Origin: Clonostachys chloroleuca
Lineage: Eukaryota; Ascomycota; Sordariomycetes; Hypocreales; Bionectriaceae
NCBI GenBank assembly: GCA_037952775.1
Contig: JBANAY010000003.1
Span: 21,266,001 to 21,330,000, forward strand
Length of the DNA stretch: 64,000 nt
Direction: 5' to 3'
Shown here: positions 11,496 to 20,660 of the stretch, piece after piece
Numbering within the stretch: the stretch's first letter is position 1
Layout: each line of letters opens with the position of its first letter
Position numbers and translations under genes: made by a program
The notes under the pieces: model-generated
What the model was told of the DNA's origin: nothing
The model's database searches: none
What the model saw: the letters and a program-made list of their open reading frames with translations, nothing else

Positions 11496-13328
11496 GTCGG
11501 GCATTATTTGGGATCGAGAGATAACCGAGAGAGACACTTGTCAAGGCCAAGATGGCGGTAAGGAGAAGAAATGAACTTCGAAGAAGCTTGAATGAGGCGA
11601 GCGGGGCTGTGCTATGGCATGATATCGATGCACATGAAGGCATAAGCAAATGATGGGAGCCAATCTATTGGCCTAATATGTTCTGCTCAGCCCAGCTGAC
11701 TCTTCGGGCGTATTCCTAAGGCAGCCACGTGCATGCACCTACATAGGTGTGTATTATGACGTATTTAGGTAGCAATACTATGAAGCTCAATTTTGCCATC
11801 AAGCCAATAATTAGTGACCAATTATGGCTGTGGACGCCTCTCGAAGTACACGGGATGGATATCATATTAAGTGTTGGTTATGGGTGCCACGCGTCGGGGC
11901 ATCAGATGAATGACTACGTAGAAACTCTCCTGTACCGCTTGTAAAACTTCCATAACTTCTTGCGCAACCGCGAGAGTGAAGTCAGTGTATTTTAGTTGCG
12001 AGGGTGTCCCTCTTCCACTAAACAACCACAGTCATATCAGCTGAAATACATGCAACATCGTGAAACACCCCCATGAACATCGGATAATTGTGAGAACCAC
12101 CCAAGAAATGTTGATGGTTGAATAACGTATTGAACTCTAGTCCGAATTTGATTGAGGAAATCCAAATAACATGTGAATTAAAGAGTCATGTCTGTACGGA
12201 AATCAGAGTGTGTGTGAGGCGACAACATTTGGAGATGTGTTATGTATATTAACATCTAACATAAATCCCTCAGCGGGGCGTGTGACGACTTTGTTTTGAT
12301 GAGCCAGCCTGTTACCGAGTCAGTATGCATCCAGCATCCAGCTGATTCCCTTATGTTGTGCACAGCCTGCCACTACTTTGCCTGGAAGAGGCAAGGCAAC
12401 CCCCTCGCCTACGAAGCCGTATTCGAGATACGAGACTTGCAGCTTCAACATCGAGAGAAAAGCGCTCAGATTAGTGTTACGCAGGGGTTGCTCGACAGAC
12501 GAGCCTTTACACACTTCTTAGGCATAGGTAGGATACCTTCCTACACAATAACCTACGTCTTTATTAGGAACTACAACTTGGGGTATCCTTCGGGTATTTT
12601 GGCGTACCCCTCTTACTCCTGAATCATACGGCGTTGAATGCAATGCACAAGATTGTCTAGCTTTTCCGTGCCCAGGAAAGGACGTACGCTGTAAAGCAGT
12701 TTTATTTTCCTGTGTCTTAACTTGGAAGCAGCCATTAGCTTAACAAATTGGCCTCGAATGTGCTGACCATCCCAAAATCAATATAGAGATGAAGACAGTA
12801 GCAGTCAAGCCTACATCCTTGTAAAGCTATATAATTCCTTAAGGGGAGAAAAAGGCATGTAAATGTTACGTTTGAGTCTCTTATAGAGTGCTAGCCATTC
12901 CTCCTAACGACATGATGATAGCCATTTATTGCCCTGGCATCTAAAGAGATAAAGTTCCGGATAATAATTTCATCTTGATCCATGCTATGGGTCATTTTCG
13001 ATAAAAGTGTTCCATGACGACTGTGGACTTGAGACACATTCAGGGTGATAGAGGAACTCTCGTTATTCTTTACTTATAGAAGAATCCATGGAAATTTGAC
13101 ACTGCGGAATTCAATGTTTCGCCCGCCCTAGCTGGACACCTCTACCCGCCACCAATCAAAAGTAAAACAACTGGTATGTGAATGAATCTCATTTCAGTCC
13201 ATTCCCGTATCTAGTAACTGGCCACGTTTACCGTTCCATCATGGACTTTATGAAATACAGCCCAGTACGACGACGCTACTGCTCGCTCCATAATAATTTC
13301 CTGCCGTTCTAATATACTTGATCGAATC
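11496..13328. other. Intergenic, no supportable gene
   Basis: About 1.8 kb between divergent genes. Open frames are short and lack family features. The region must carry the promoters of the lipase-like NLR and of the calycin-like gene. Confidence 0.5.
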
Positions 13329-13990
13329 ATGGCCGCTCCAGGCTCCAAGACCCTCCATACCCTTGATGGGGAATGGGCTATGGTAAGCAAGGCCTTTTCT
13401 CTGTTCATTATAGCTGAGGGGAGGGAAACCACTGGTTGCTATAGAAGGCTGGGAAATTTTCTAATAGAATCACTGGATAGAACAAGAAGCTCTCTGAGTC
13501 CATCGATGAGGTCCTGCGCCTTCAGGGACTGCCTTACTTTGCCCGGGCTGCTATAAAGTTTGCGAGTCCAAGCTACACCATCCGACAGAGCGTGTTCCCT
13601 TCGGAAGATCCAGACAGCAAGCAGGAGACTGTGACATGTGTTGAGACAGTTCAGCGAATATCCGGTATTGCAGAGACCACGGATGTCCGAATACTGGATG
13701 ATAAAGTTCTTGACGAAAAGACAATGTTCTGGGGCAAAACAACCAAGAAGCACGGATGGGCACAGGTCAATGAGTTTGAGAATGAGTATCTACGAGAAGG
13801 CTGGCTTTTTGATGGGAAAGACAGCAAGCTAATGGTAACCTACACCGAAAGTAAGGATAAAGGGTGGAAGGGAACTCAGGTCACCGGCTTCAGACTGGTC
13901 AATGATGAGAGGTATTATTGTGTTCGTATTTTGGTGGAGAAGGAAGAGAAATCTGCCGTGGCTCAGCTTGTTTATAATTATGTATGCTAG
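13329..13990 (+). CDS. Calycin/lipocalin-like small protein
   Basis: Two exons, 13329-13382 and 13481-13990, joined across a 98-nt intron (GTAAGC...ATAG) in phase 0, give 187 residues with no break. It starts MAAPGSKTLHTLDGEWAM, then NKKLSESIDEVLRLQGLP, typical of a fungal family whose N-terminal TLxGxWxM motif opens a beta-barrel similar to fatty-acid-binding proteins and lipocalins. Later strands include VTCVETVQRISGI and KGWKGTQVTGFRLVNDERYY. There is no signal peptide, so it is probably cytosolic. Members commonly occur near secondary-metabolite genes and may bind or rearrange hydrophobic intermediates. Its position next to the O-methyltransferase and about 7 kb from the polyketide synthase fits such a role, which is inference. 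Family recognition is from memory of the motif and moderately sure. Confidence 0.72.
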
Positions 13991-14361
13991 TCGATGATGT
14001 CTAGCTTGTTTCGAGGACTCGACCAAGAGTAAGATATCAGAAACAAACAAATAAATAAGCATTTATATTTATTGAATGATTTCTAGCTTGAACATAAATC
14101 ATTGCCGGGTCATGATCAAGATGCAAAGCTAGCGTCCGCTGGCTTGACAACCCCCGACGTATGCTATACATGTATGGTTAGCAGTACCCTCATCAATGCT
14201 TACATTACTTGTTAGGGAAAGGGAAAAAGATGTTTTTTTATTATTTACTCGTGATATGCCAGGATACCGAACATATATCTTTAGTAGGACGAGTGGAATA
14301 GTAAATACTGTTTACAACCGTGTCGCATCGCAAAGTTGGATAGATCATAGCAGAGCCACGC
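13991..14361. other. Intergenic between convergent genes
   Basis: About 370 bases between the calycin-like gene and the methyltransferase, which converge. It probably holds both 3' ends; nothing else is seen. Confidence 0.5.
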
Positions 14362-15075
14362 TCACTCCTTCACACGGGCTAGAACATAACCATTAAAGGC
14401 AGGTGTCGGAAGAAGAGGGTGAGTAGCAACCAGCGGCACAAGCGTAGCTTCCACTCGCTCGTCCTGTCCAATCTTTGTGAAAACCGATGCTGCTTCATCC
14501 TCCACTTTTCCTGATTTGAAGAGTGGTGGTATAACATCATCCAAGTATACACATCCATTAGGTCGGGTAAGCTTCACAGCCCAGTCGAAATACTCCCAGT
14601 GGTGATCCCAGTCTGCATCGATAAACACCAAATCGAATTTTCTCCCCTCTTCTGCAAGTTTCGGGAGAACGTCAAGGGCAGAGCCTAGGATCACCTCAAC
14701 GTCAAGTCCCTGAACATTTTCCACGGCAACCTCGTGATGCTTCGGGTTCATCTCCACACTCGTCACTTTGGCGCCTGCTTCGGCGAAGCGGATCGAGGAG
14801 TAGCCGCCCAGAGTGCCAATCTCTAGGACGGTCTTGGCTCCCATGAGCTTTGTGAGAATTGAGAGGTATTGGCCTGCAAGGGGCAGGACACTGATAGGTG
14901 GCAGGCCCTTGGCAGCGGAGTTTGTGAGCGCATGCTCCAACTTCGGGTTGGGACGGAGGAGAGCTTGGGCTTTGGTATCGATGACACCGGCCGATAGGAA
15001 ATTATCAAAATTGATGGAGGCTTTCATGGACTCGGAATCAATCGAGTCGCCCGCTTTGAGATTATCAACGTTCAT
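14362..15075 (-). CDS. SAM-dependent O-methyltransferase, class I (caffeoyl-CoA/catechol OMT type)
   Basis: A single-exon 237-residue protein of normal length for family Methyltransf_3. SAM-binding motif I is KTVLEIGTLGGYSSIRFAEA, followed by an acidic motif II (VTSVEMNPKHHEVA). FDLVFIDADWDHHWEYF carries the metal-binding Asp and His residues typical of Mg-dependent small OMTs, and GCVYLDDVIPP follows as a further conserved block. There are no membrane segments. Known reaction: methyl transfer from S-adenosylmethionine to a phenolic or enolic hydroxyl. Near a highly reducing polyketide synthase it is a likely tailoring enzyme, though such enzymes also act in detoxification. The start at 15075 (MNVDNLKAGD) is the first Met in frame. 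A TATA-like box lies about 131 bases upstream and a cluster of GATATCCCG-like motifs starts about 160 bases upstream. Confidence 0.9.
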   Translation of the reverse strand: MNVDNLKAGDSIDSESMKASINFDNFLSAGVIDTKAQALLRPNPKLEHALTNSAAKGLPPISVLPLAGQYLSILTKLMGAKTVLEIGTLGGYSSIRFAEAGAKVTSVEMNPKHHEVAVENVQGLDVEVILGSALDVLPKLAEEGRKFDLVFIDADWDHHWEYFDWAVKLTRPNGCVYLDDVIPPLFKSGKVEDEAASVFTKIGQDERVEATLVPLVATHPLLPTPAFNGYVLARVKE

Positions 15076-15205
15076 TTTGTCCTTGTTTTGATATTATTTC
15101 CGAAAAACCGAGTTGATAAGTGATGAGAAAATTGTGTTGAACTCTTTGTTTTTTTTTCTCCCCAATGACACCAGTTGAATACTCTAGCTGAAAGGGAAAG
15201 GCTCT

Positions 15206-15214
15206 CCTTTTATA
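15206..15214 (-). promoter_or_regulatory. TATA box of the O-methyltransferase
   Basis: TATAAAAGG on the minus strand, about 131 bases upstream of the ATG at 15075. It is the best TATA match in this upstream region. Confidence 0.5.
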
Positions 15215-15233
15215 GAAGTGTTGACATTTTCCG

Positions 15234-15348
15234 AATATCCCGACCAAAACATAGCACAGTGTGATATTCCCGTACTATCGGGGATATCGGGATATTACTT
15301 TTAATATTCTTCATACACCATCATTACCAAAGAATCGGCCGATATCCC
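15234..15348 (-). promoter_or_regulatory. Cluster of GATATCCCG/CGGGATATC-like motifs upstream of the methyltransferase
   Basis: In 115 bases there are at least five related copies: AATATCCCGA (15234-15243), GATATTCCCG (15263-15272), two overlapping copies in ATCGGGGATATCGGGATATT (15277-15296), and CCGATATCCC (15339-15348). Copies lie in both orientations, and some are near-palindromic. They fit binding sites of a dimeric regulator; CGG/CCG half-sites would suit a Zn2Cys6 factor. No such cluster was noticed in the other promoters. Confidence 0.4.
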
Positions 15349-16889
15349 ATCAATGAAGGCCTCAGCCGAGAAAAATCTCCTACTTTCGTCGCAGAGCGAG
15401 ACAAGTCCGAGCCTGTGACCTAGGCGGTCGCATATCATCATCTTGTCGATGGGTCAACACAGCCGAGGGCGATACACGCCTTCCCTCTGGAAACAGATAT
15501 TTGCCACCTCTTGACATTCTTTAGTGTGGGATTTAACAAATCACAGTTCGAATAATAATATTTTGTTCAAGTTTACCCTCCTTTCATCAGATAGCGGTAC
15601 AGCCTTTGCCTTGAATCCTCGAGGTGTCTGCAATTTCAAAACTTTGCTATTCGCTCGTTTGGAATTACTATATCCTTGTAAATGGGTAAATGAATGCTTA
15701 CAAGTTATGCAAAGGAACAAATTCACGCATGTTTCCCCCTCGCGTAAGCTTTAACCGACCTGATATTTATCAAGGCCAACGGCGTGTTCGACGACTACAA
15801 CCATCCTCTTATGATGAATTCCTCGCCATTATAATTCTAGACAGGCGAATAGATACATTAGAACTGTTGCGTTGCGTGCGTTTAACGACTTCCACGAGAA
15901 TGAAGATGGCCACAGGTACCTAGGTAACTGGAAGTCCAACAGATAGACCCGTGAGTTGAGATTCATACATACGACCAAGATTCACAATGCCGGGTATCCT
16001 TGATGTCAGTCGTATTAAAAAATGATATAATTTTTTTTGATCCCAACATTAAATCGCGAAATTTGTGACGGAAGCGCGTTTGTTGTCAGATCTGACAAGC
16101 TACCCTGCATCCAGAGTAGTCACTAGACATTGAAGACTGACCACAGCTCTGGCAAATAAATGATATGGCACGGGCAACAATTGTGGCAGCTACCAAAGGT
16201 TTGAAAATTTCATCTTTTTCTTTATATGAACGTGCTTCCTTTTTGCTAACAAAATCGCTCAGTATGTTCATCATATTGCGAGTAGCAAATACTATTTGAC
16301 CACTGATAAGTTTATACAGGCTCAGTACAAGTGAAAAAGTGCAGCCGTGCTTAACTTACAGGACAATATCAATTGCTCAGCCCTAGATGCACAGCCTAAT
16401 GAACCACGACATGGTTAATAATGATTTCGGGCTTGTCAACACTCAACATATTGTATATTGTTCTCTTCGCCAACGTTGCCGAAAAGCCAGTCGAGGATGG
16501 CCCCAGTCAGCTTGGTTCTAGCCAATCAACTCAGTCCGTGGAATCAATGGGAGCCGGCTGCCTAACGAACGACCAGGGATTTAGCACGACCCTGGTAATT
16601 CTCTGCAGGCTTCCTCGACATATGCCCACTATTCAGTCTCGATAAATTAGCTTTCGTACGGATAACTCGGTCCCAAATTCACAGTTCCCCCATGTGGCAT
16701 GTAGAAACACCGTTAGCAGGCTCACATCAAAGCGCACTAATTCCGTTCTATTGCCAAGATTATAGGAGCATCCAGGCAGCATCTTACATTTCTAAATGCA
16801 CGGTGAGGTATAAAGGTGCTGGCATCGGTTGCGGTTTTCAGGTGCTCTTCGATTAGTCTCCAGTTCTTTTCACTATAGTCACTTACAAA
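15349..16889. other. Intergenic, no gene seen
   Basis: About 1.5 kb upstream of the zincin gene. Only short frames without family features occur. An ACATACGACCA string near 15968 resembles the start of 5S rRNA but does not continue as one. Confidence 0.45.
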
Positions 16890-19208
16890 ATGTTTAAGCT
16901 TCACAACATCAACGACGGTGAGGACATCTACCAGAGGTGTCTTCTCATTACTGGCCAGTGCGAAGAATCTAACCAACAAGACACCTTTGTGCAAGTGAAT
17001 ACAACAAATGAGTCTGGGATTGAAACCTTTCCATCTCACCGCTGGCCCCTATGTGGGGGCTGGTTTAAATGTCTGGTTCTCTTGACTCCAGGCAAGAATA
17101 TCGTCAAGTTGAGCACTGGTGATGGAGAACATACCACCGAGGCAAGTCTTGGACCTTCTAGATACACGCCGACGACTCTTAATTCTGACATGGAAACCGT
17201 AGCTCCCCCTCTCCTATATTCCGCTCACAAACACTCCTCCTCTTCACCTCGCTATCATGGTAGCGAAAGATTCTCCTCTCCTGGTAGACTGCCCCCCAAA
17301 CAAGTTTGGATCCGTTTCTTCCGCACACTCAGATTTGAGCGCCATGGTAGCCAAGATGCGAATGGCCGCATGCATGTGGCAGGCTCTAACAGCTGAGGAG
17401 ATGCGGGCAGCTGGTCTTGGCCGACGCGCATTTCGGCTAGAGGACGAATGGGGAAGCAACACTCTGAGCCAACAGTTTTTGAGAAATCCGCAGAGCAAAA
17501 ATGCAATGGGCTCAACAATCAAAGTCCACATTATCAGAACAGAGAAGACAGTTGCTGAACTTCGAGATGCGAATATTGCACAACAAAACGAGAAGGGTCG
17601 GGACAGGGACGCGCTACACAGAATCTTTTCCAACGCTCTCAAGGCCCACGGCGCGCCGTTCCAATCGCATTCTCGTCCCGTTGTTGCCGGTCTAATTTTG
17701 GATTCGGCCTTTGATCAACAGAAGAACATGATTTTAGGTCACGCCGCCCTCGGGGCGCATAATCCAGATGGATTGTCTCTTGGTATCTTTGGTAGCCACC
17801 TCGCTTATTCGTGGCCAAGGTTCCTCGAGGAAGTCCCTGCTTGTCTCTTGGACACGAACTTGCCAGGAGACACAGTAGGCAACGACAATGGCGAATGTGC
17901 TACAAACTGGGAGGCCTGCGCCGTTGGCCAAGGTGCCTTTCTCCATGAAGTCGGGCACGCCTTCTCTGCGCCGCATACTACCGGCATCATGGCTCGAGGG
18001 TATTCGCGGGATTGGACCAAGTGCTTTCTCTCTACCATCGCTTACAGTGGGCATCTAAAGCGACAGGATGAGATTCCAATCACTAACGAGACTAATCACC
18101 AGTGTCACTGGGACTTGGAAGACATGTTGCGCTTCTATAATTTACCTCATTTCCAGCTCCCTTCAGATACTCTCCGGAGCTCCGCCAGTCCAAGTACCAT
18201 CGTGGATGACGACAGCGACCCTATCCGTCTCATAGTACGATGCGAAGCTGGCATTGCCGCCGCCAAGCTCAACGGAGAAGACGTTGAGACCGCGCCCATT
18301 TCAAACCCAACAAAAGAATTAGCCTTCAATGTGAATGAGCTGGAACGGAGGTTCGACAAGAAAAAGCCATTAGAGCTTCGAATCTTGAGCTTGAACGGAA
18401 AACACACCAACTTTCCCTTGTGGTCGCTACTGTCCAGCCGAACTTACATCCCTATCCCCGGGTCTGGCATCAGACTTCGCAAGAAGGGCGTCGGCCAACC
18501 CGAGACTGACGGATCCGACTGGCGATGGGTAGTCATGCTCAAGAAGAGGAACCAGCAAGGCTCCATGTCGAGGGCCTATAAGATCGACGTGAGGGTCGGC
18601 TGTGCGCTTGACGGGGCTGAGGTGTATTTCGAAGATGGGACCAAAATTCCGTGCGGCCCCCGCGGTAGACACGGGGCGGATCCTGATATGGGCGGGCACC
18701 AGGCTCGGAAGATCAAACTCCCAAGGAACGTAGAGATAGCCAAGGTCTTGGTTGCACACCACGGAGGGACCTCGTTATCTGGCTTGCGTGTGGTGCTATC
18801 CAATGGGAAGGCCATTGGTGCCTTGAACAAGGACCGTTCAACTATTACGCCATTAGGTATGTCTTTCCCAATTTGCTTATATTTTGATCTGGTTTAGTCT
18901 AATGTGTTTCAATCTGCAGTCCCAGACGATGGTCAGAAGATTGTTGGTTTTTACGGAAGTAGCGGCGAGTATGGGCTATGCAGCGAGTTTGGCATTATCA
19001 CAGCACCGAGAGCATTGAGATCCCCGACTCTATCTATGACATGCCCGAATTACAGAATCTTCCAAAGGATGGAAATGAGAGGGGACATCGTAATAAGAAG
19101 AGAAAGGTTAGCCGAAGCAATTATGACAGTGGTACGGAGAGCGACGGATACACCTCCGAGGATGGCGATGAAGGCTATGACTGCGAGTCTGACGCAGACG
19201 AATTTTAA
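16890..19208 (+). CDS. YIL108W-like zincin metallopeptidase with jacalin-like domain; tail frameshifted
   Basis: Exon 1 is 16890-17141 (MFKLHNINDGEDIYQRCLLI). An intron at 17142-17202 with a GC donor (GCAAGT...GTAG) joins it in frame to the large exon 17203-18854. That exon holds the zincin site HEVGHAFSAPHTTGIMARGY, matching HExGHxxxxxH with a Met-turn-like MAR. A GTATGT...GCAG intron (about 18855-18919) leads to KIVGFYGSSGEYGLCSEFG, the end of a jacalin-like beta-prism domain. After this, near 19005-19012, the family-like tail (ESIEIPDSIYDMPELQNLP, then a KKRK basic stretch and an acidic end) continues in another frame to a stop at 19208. Unshifted, the frame would run to 19467. The family is widespread in fungi (yeast YIL108W); its substrate is unknown. 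The gene probably does not belong to the biosynthetic cluster. Confidence 0.78.
17142..17202 (+). other. GC-AG intron in the zincin gene
   Basis: The donor is GCAAGT after a complete GAG codon and the acceptor is CGTAG. Splicing restores a continuous family-like sequence (TPPLHLAIMVAKDSPLL) across the junction; unspliced, the two halves are in different frames. GC-AG introns are a small minority in fungi. Confidence 0.65.
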
Positions 19209-19886
19209 CGGTCGTCTAAGGAATCTTGTACTTAATCAAGCTATGTCAGTTCTCTCCTTTGATAGTCCCAAGGATCGAGGAAGGCACAAGGAGCCATTTA
19301 CAACAAACGACTTAGCATTTGCTTGCTCTTATCGCAATGCGTTATTAGCATGTATCTTGATATACATCTTTAGATGTCTATTCAAAATCCCGATACCCCT
19401 TTTTCGTAGTATTCTTTTGTCCAATGTTTCGATCAATTATATGTTGAAGAGCTGTTATAGGATGTGAGTTACTAAACTAGATAATCTAGGTCAACCAGCC
19501 GGAATAATGGGTTGGATTGTAAAGCCTCTACCTTAGGGCCCTATCTCAAGAAACACTTCAGGGCAGTTGAAAGTCTTTCCCAGTTGAGATACGTAGCAAC
19601 ATCCTTATCCTTGAAAAGGAACTGTCATTATAGTTTGAGGCAGGAAACCTAGATGTCCTTCATGCTAAAAGGGAGTTCTTTCATTTCTTCCTGCCAGTCT
19701 TCTTGCAGGTGAAAGCGGATGGGTATGTTGAGCCGCGACGATTTGAACCTTTTTATCACCTTCTTCATCGAGTTAACTCCAAGGGAGGACTATGATAATC
19801 CCTGTCGCTGATATTGATTGCTCTTCACGAGAGATTCAGGGTCTGGTAAACCCCACTGACTTAGTAATCTCTCATGGCCTTGAATT
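19209..19886. other. Intergenic, no gene seen
   Basis: About 680 bases, the 3' flank of the zincin and distal promoter of the lipocalin-like gene. No motif stands out. Confidence 0.45.
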
Positions 19887-19894
19887 TATATAAG
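19887..19894 (+). promoter_or_regulatory. TATA box of the lipocalin-like gene
   Basis: TATATAAG, about 100 bases upstream of the start codon at 19991, followed by a pyrimidine-rich leader. Confidence 0.5.
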
Positions 19895-19990
19895 AGTCGA
19901 CTTCCCGCTTGGTGTTACTGAGTTTCCTAGACTCTTCTTATTATCTTCTAATTTGAGTGCCTTATCGGACCGTATCTCACTTATATCAAC

Positions 19991-20548
19991 ATGGCTGACC
20001 TACACAGAGCTTTGATTGGAACATGGAAGGTTTTAACATATGATATGACCATATCTTCCGAAAAGGGCACTTCGACGATTCAACCTGCAGGGAAGAACCC
20101 CCTCGGATTCGTCACATTCACACAAGATGGATATATGTCTGTCCACATGACTTCATCCGAGGCCATTATTCCGCATGAATCTGACATGTGGTATCAAGCC
20201 ACCGACGAGGAAGTGGTCCGAGCAGCAAGGGCTATGTTGACATATTGTGGTCCATTCAAGGTGACGGAAGAGGCAGGAGAATACCTTCTAAGCACTGCAG
20301 TCGACGTCTCCTTAGATCCAAACTGGATTGGGGGAGACCAAGTGCGGAAAGTGGCGATAGAGGAGCAAGACGGCCGCCCGTTGCTGATCCTTCGACCAGT
20401 TCAGACGTTCACCTTCGAAGTGAGTTTGCCGCCTTTATCAAATCATTGGTTCGTTGCAGTTCTTGGCTAACTATACTATGAATAGAACGGTGATGCTGCA
20501 GAAGTCATCGTGAGCTGGGAAAAGATTTTGCCAAAGGAAAACAAATAA
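19991..20548 (+). CDS. Lipocalin-like (Lipocalin_5 type) domain protein
   Basis: Exon 1 is 19991-20419, the intron is 20420-20485 (GTGAGT...ATAG), and exon 2 is 20486-20548. Together they give 163 residues without a break. The sequence opens with LHRALIGTWKVLTYDM, the GTW strand of lipocalin-fold proteins. Then come PLGFVTFTQDGYMSVHM, MLTYCGPFKVTEEAGEYLL and LLILRPVQTFTFE, the conserved blocks of Lipocalin_5. There is no signal peptide. The gene converges on the polyketide synthase and ends only 112 bases from its stop codon. Proteins of this family are frequent in fungal polyketide and meroterpenoid clusters, where related folds act as isomerases or cyclases. That this one acts on the synthase product is inference. 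Confidence 0.85.
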
Positions 20549-20660
20549 CAGGCAAAGGCCAGCAAATATCCAAAGACCTACCACACTTTGTTATATAGCT
20601 ATGACCTGAAGTAAATATTCAATTGGAATACACTCTGCCAGATTCATCCTAGGGTTGGCT

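Noticed and set aside
12296..12622. Open frame of 108 codons
   Set aside because: No domain, splice partner or codon bias; consistent with chance.
15965..16015. String ACATACGACCA resembling the start of fungal 5S rRNA
   Set aside because: The following sequence does not continue as 5S: no internal control region or pairing 3' end was found within 120 bases.
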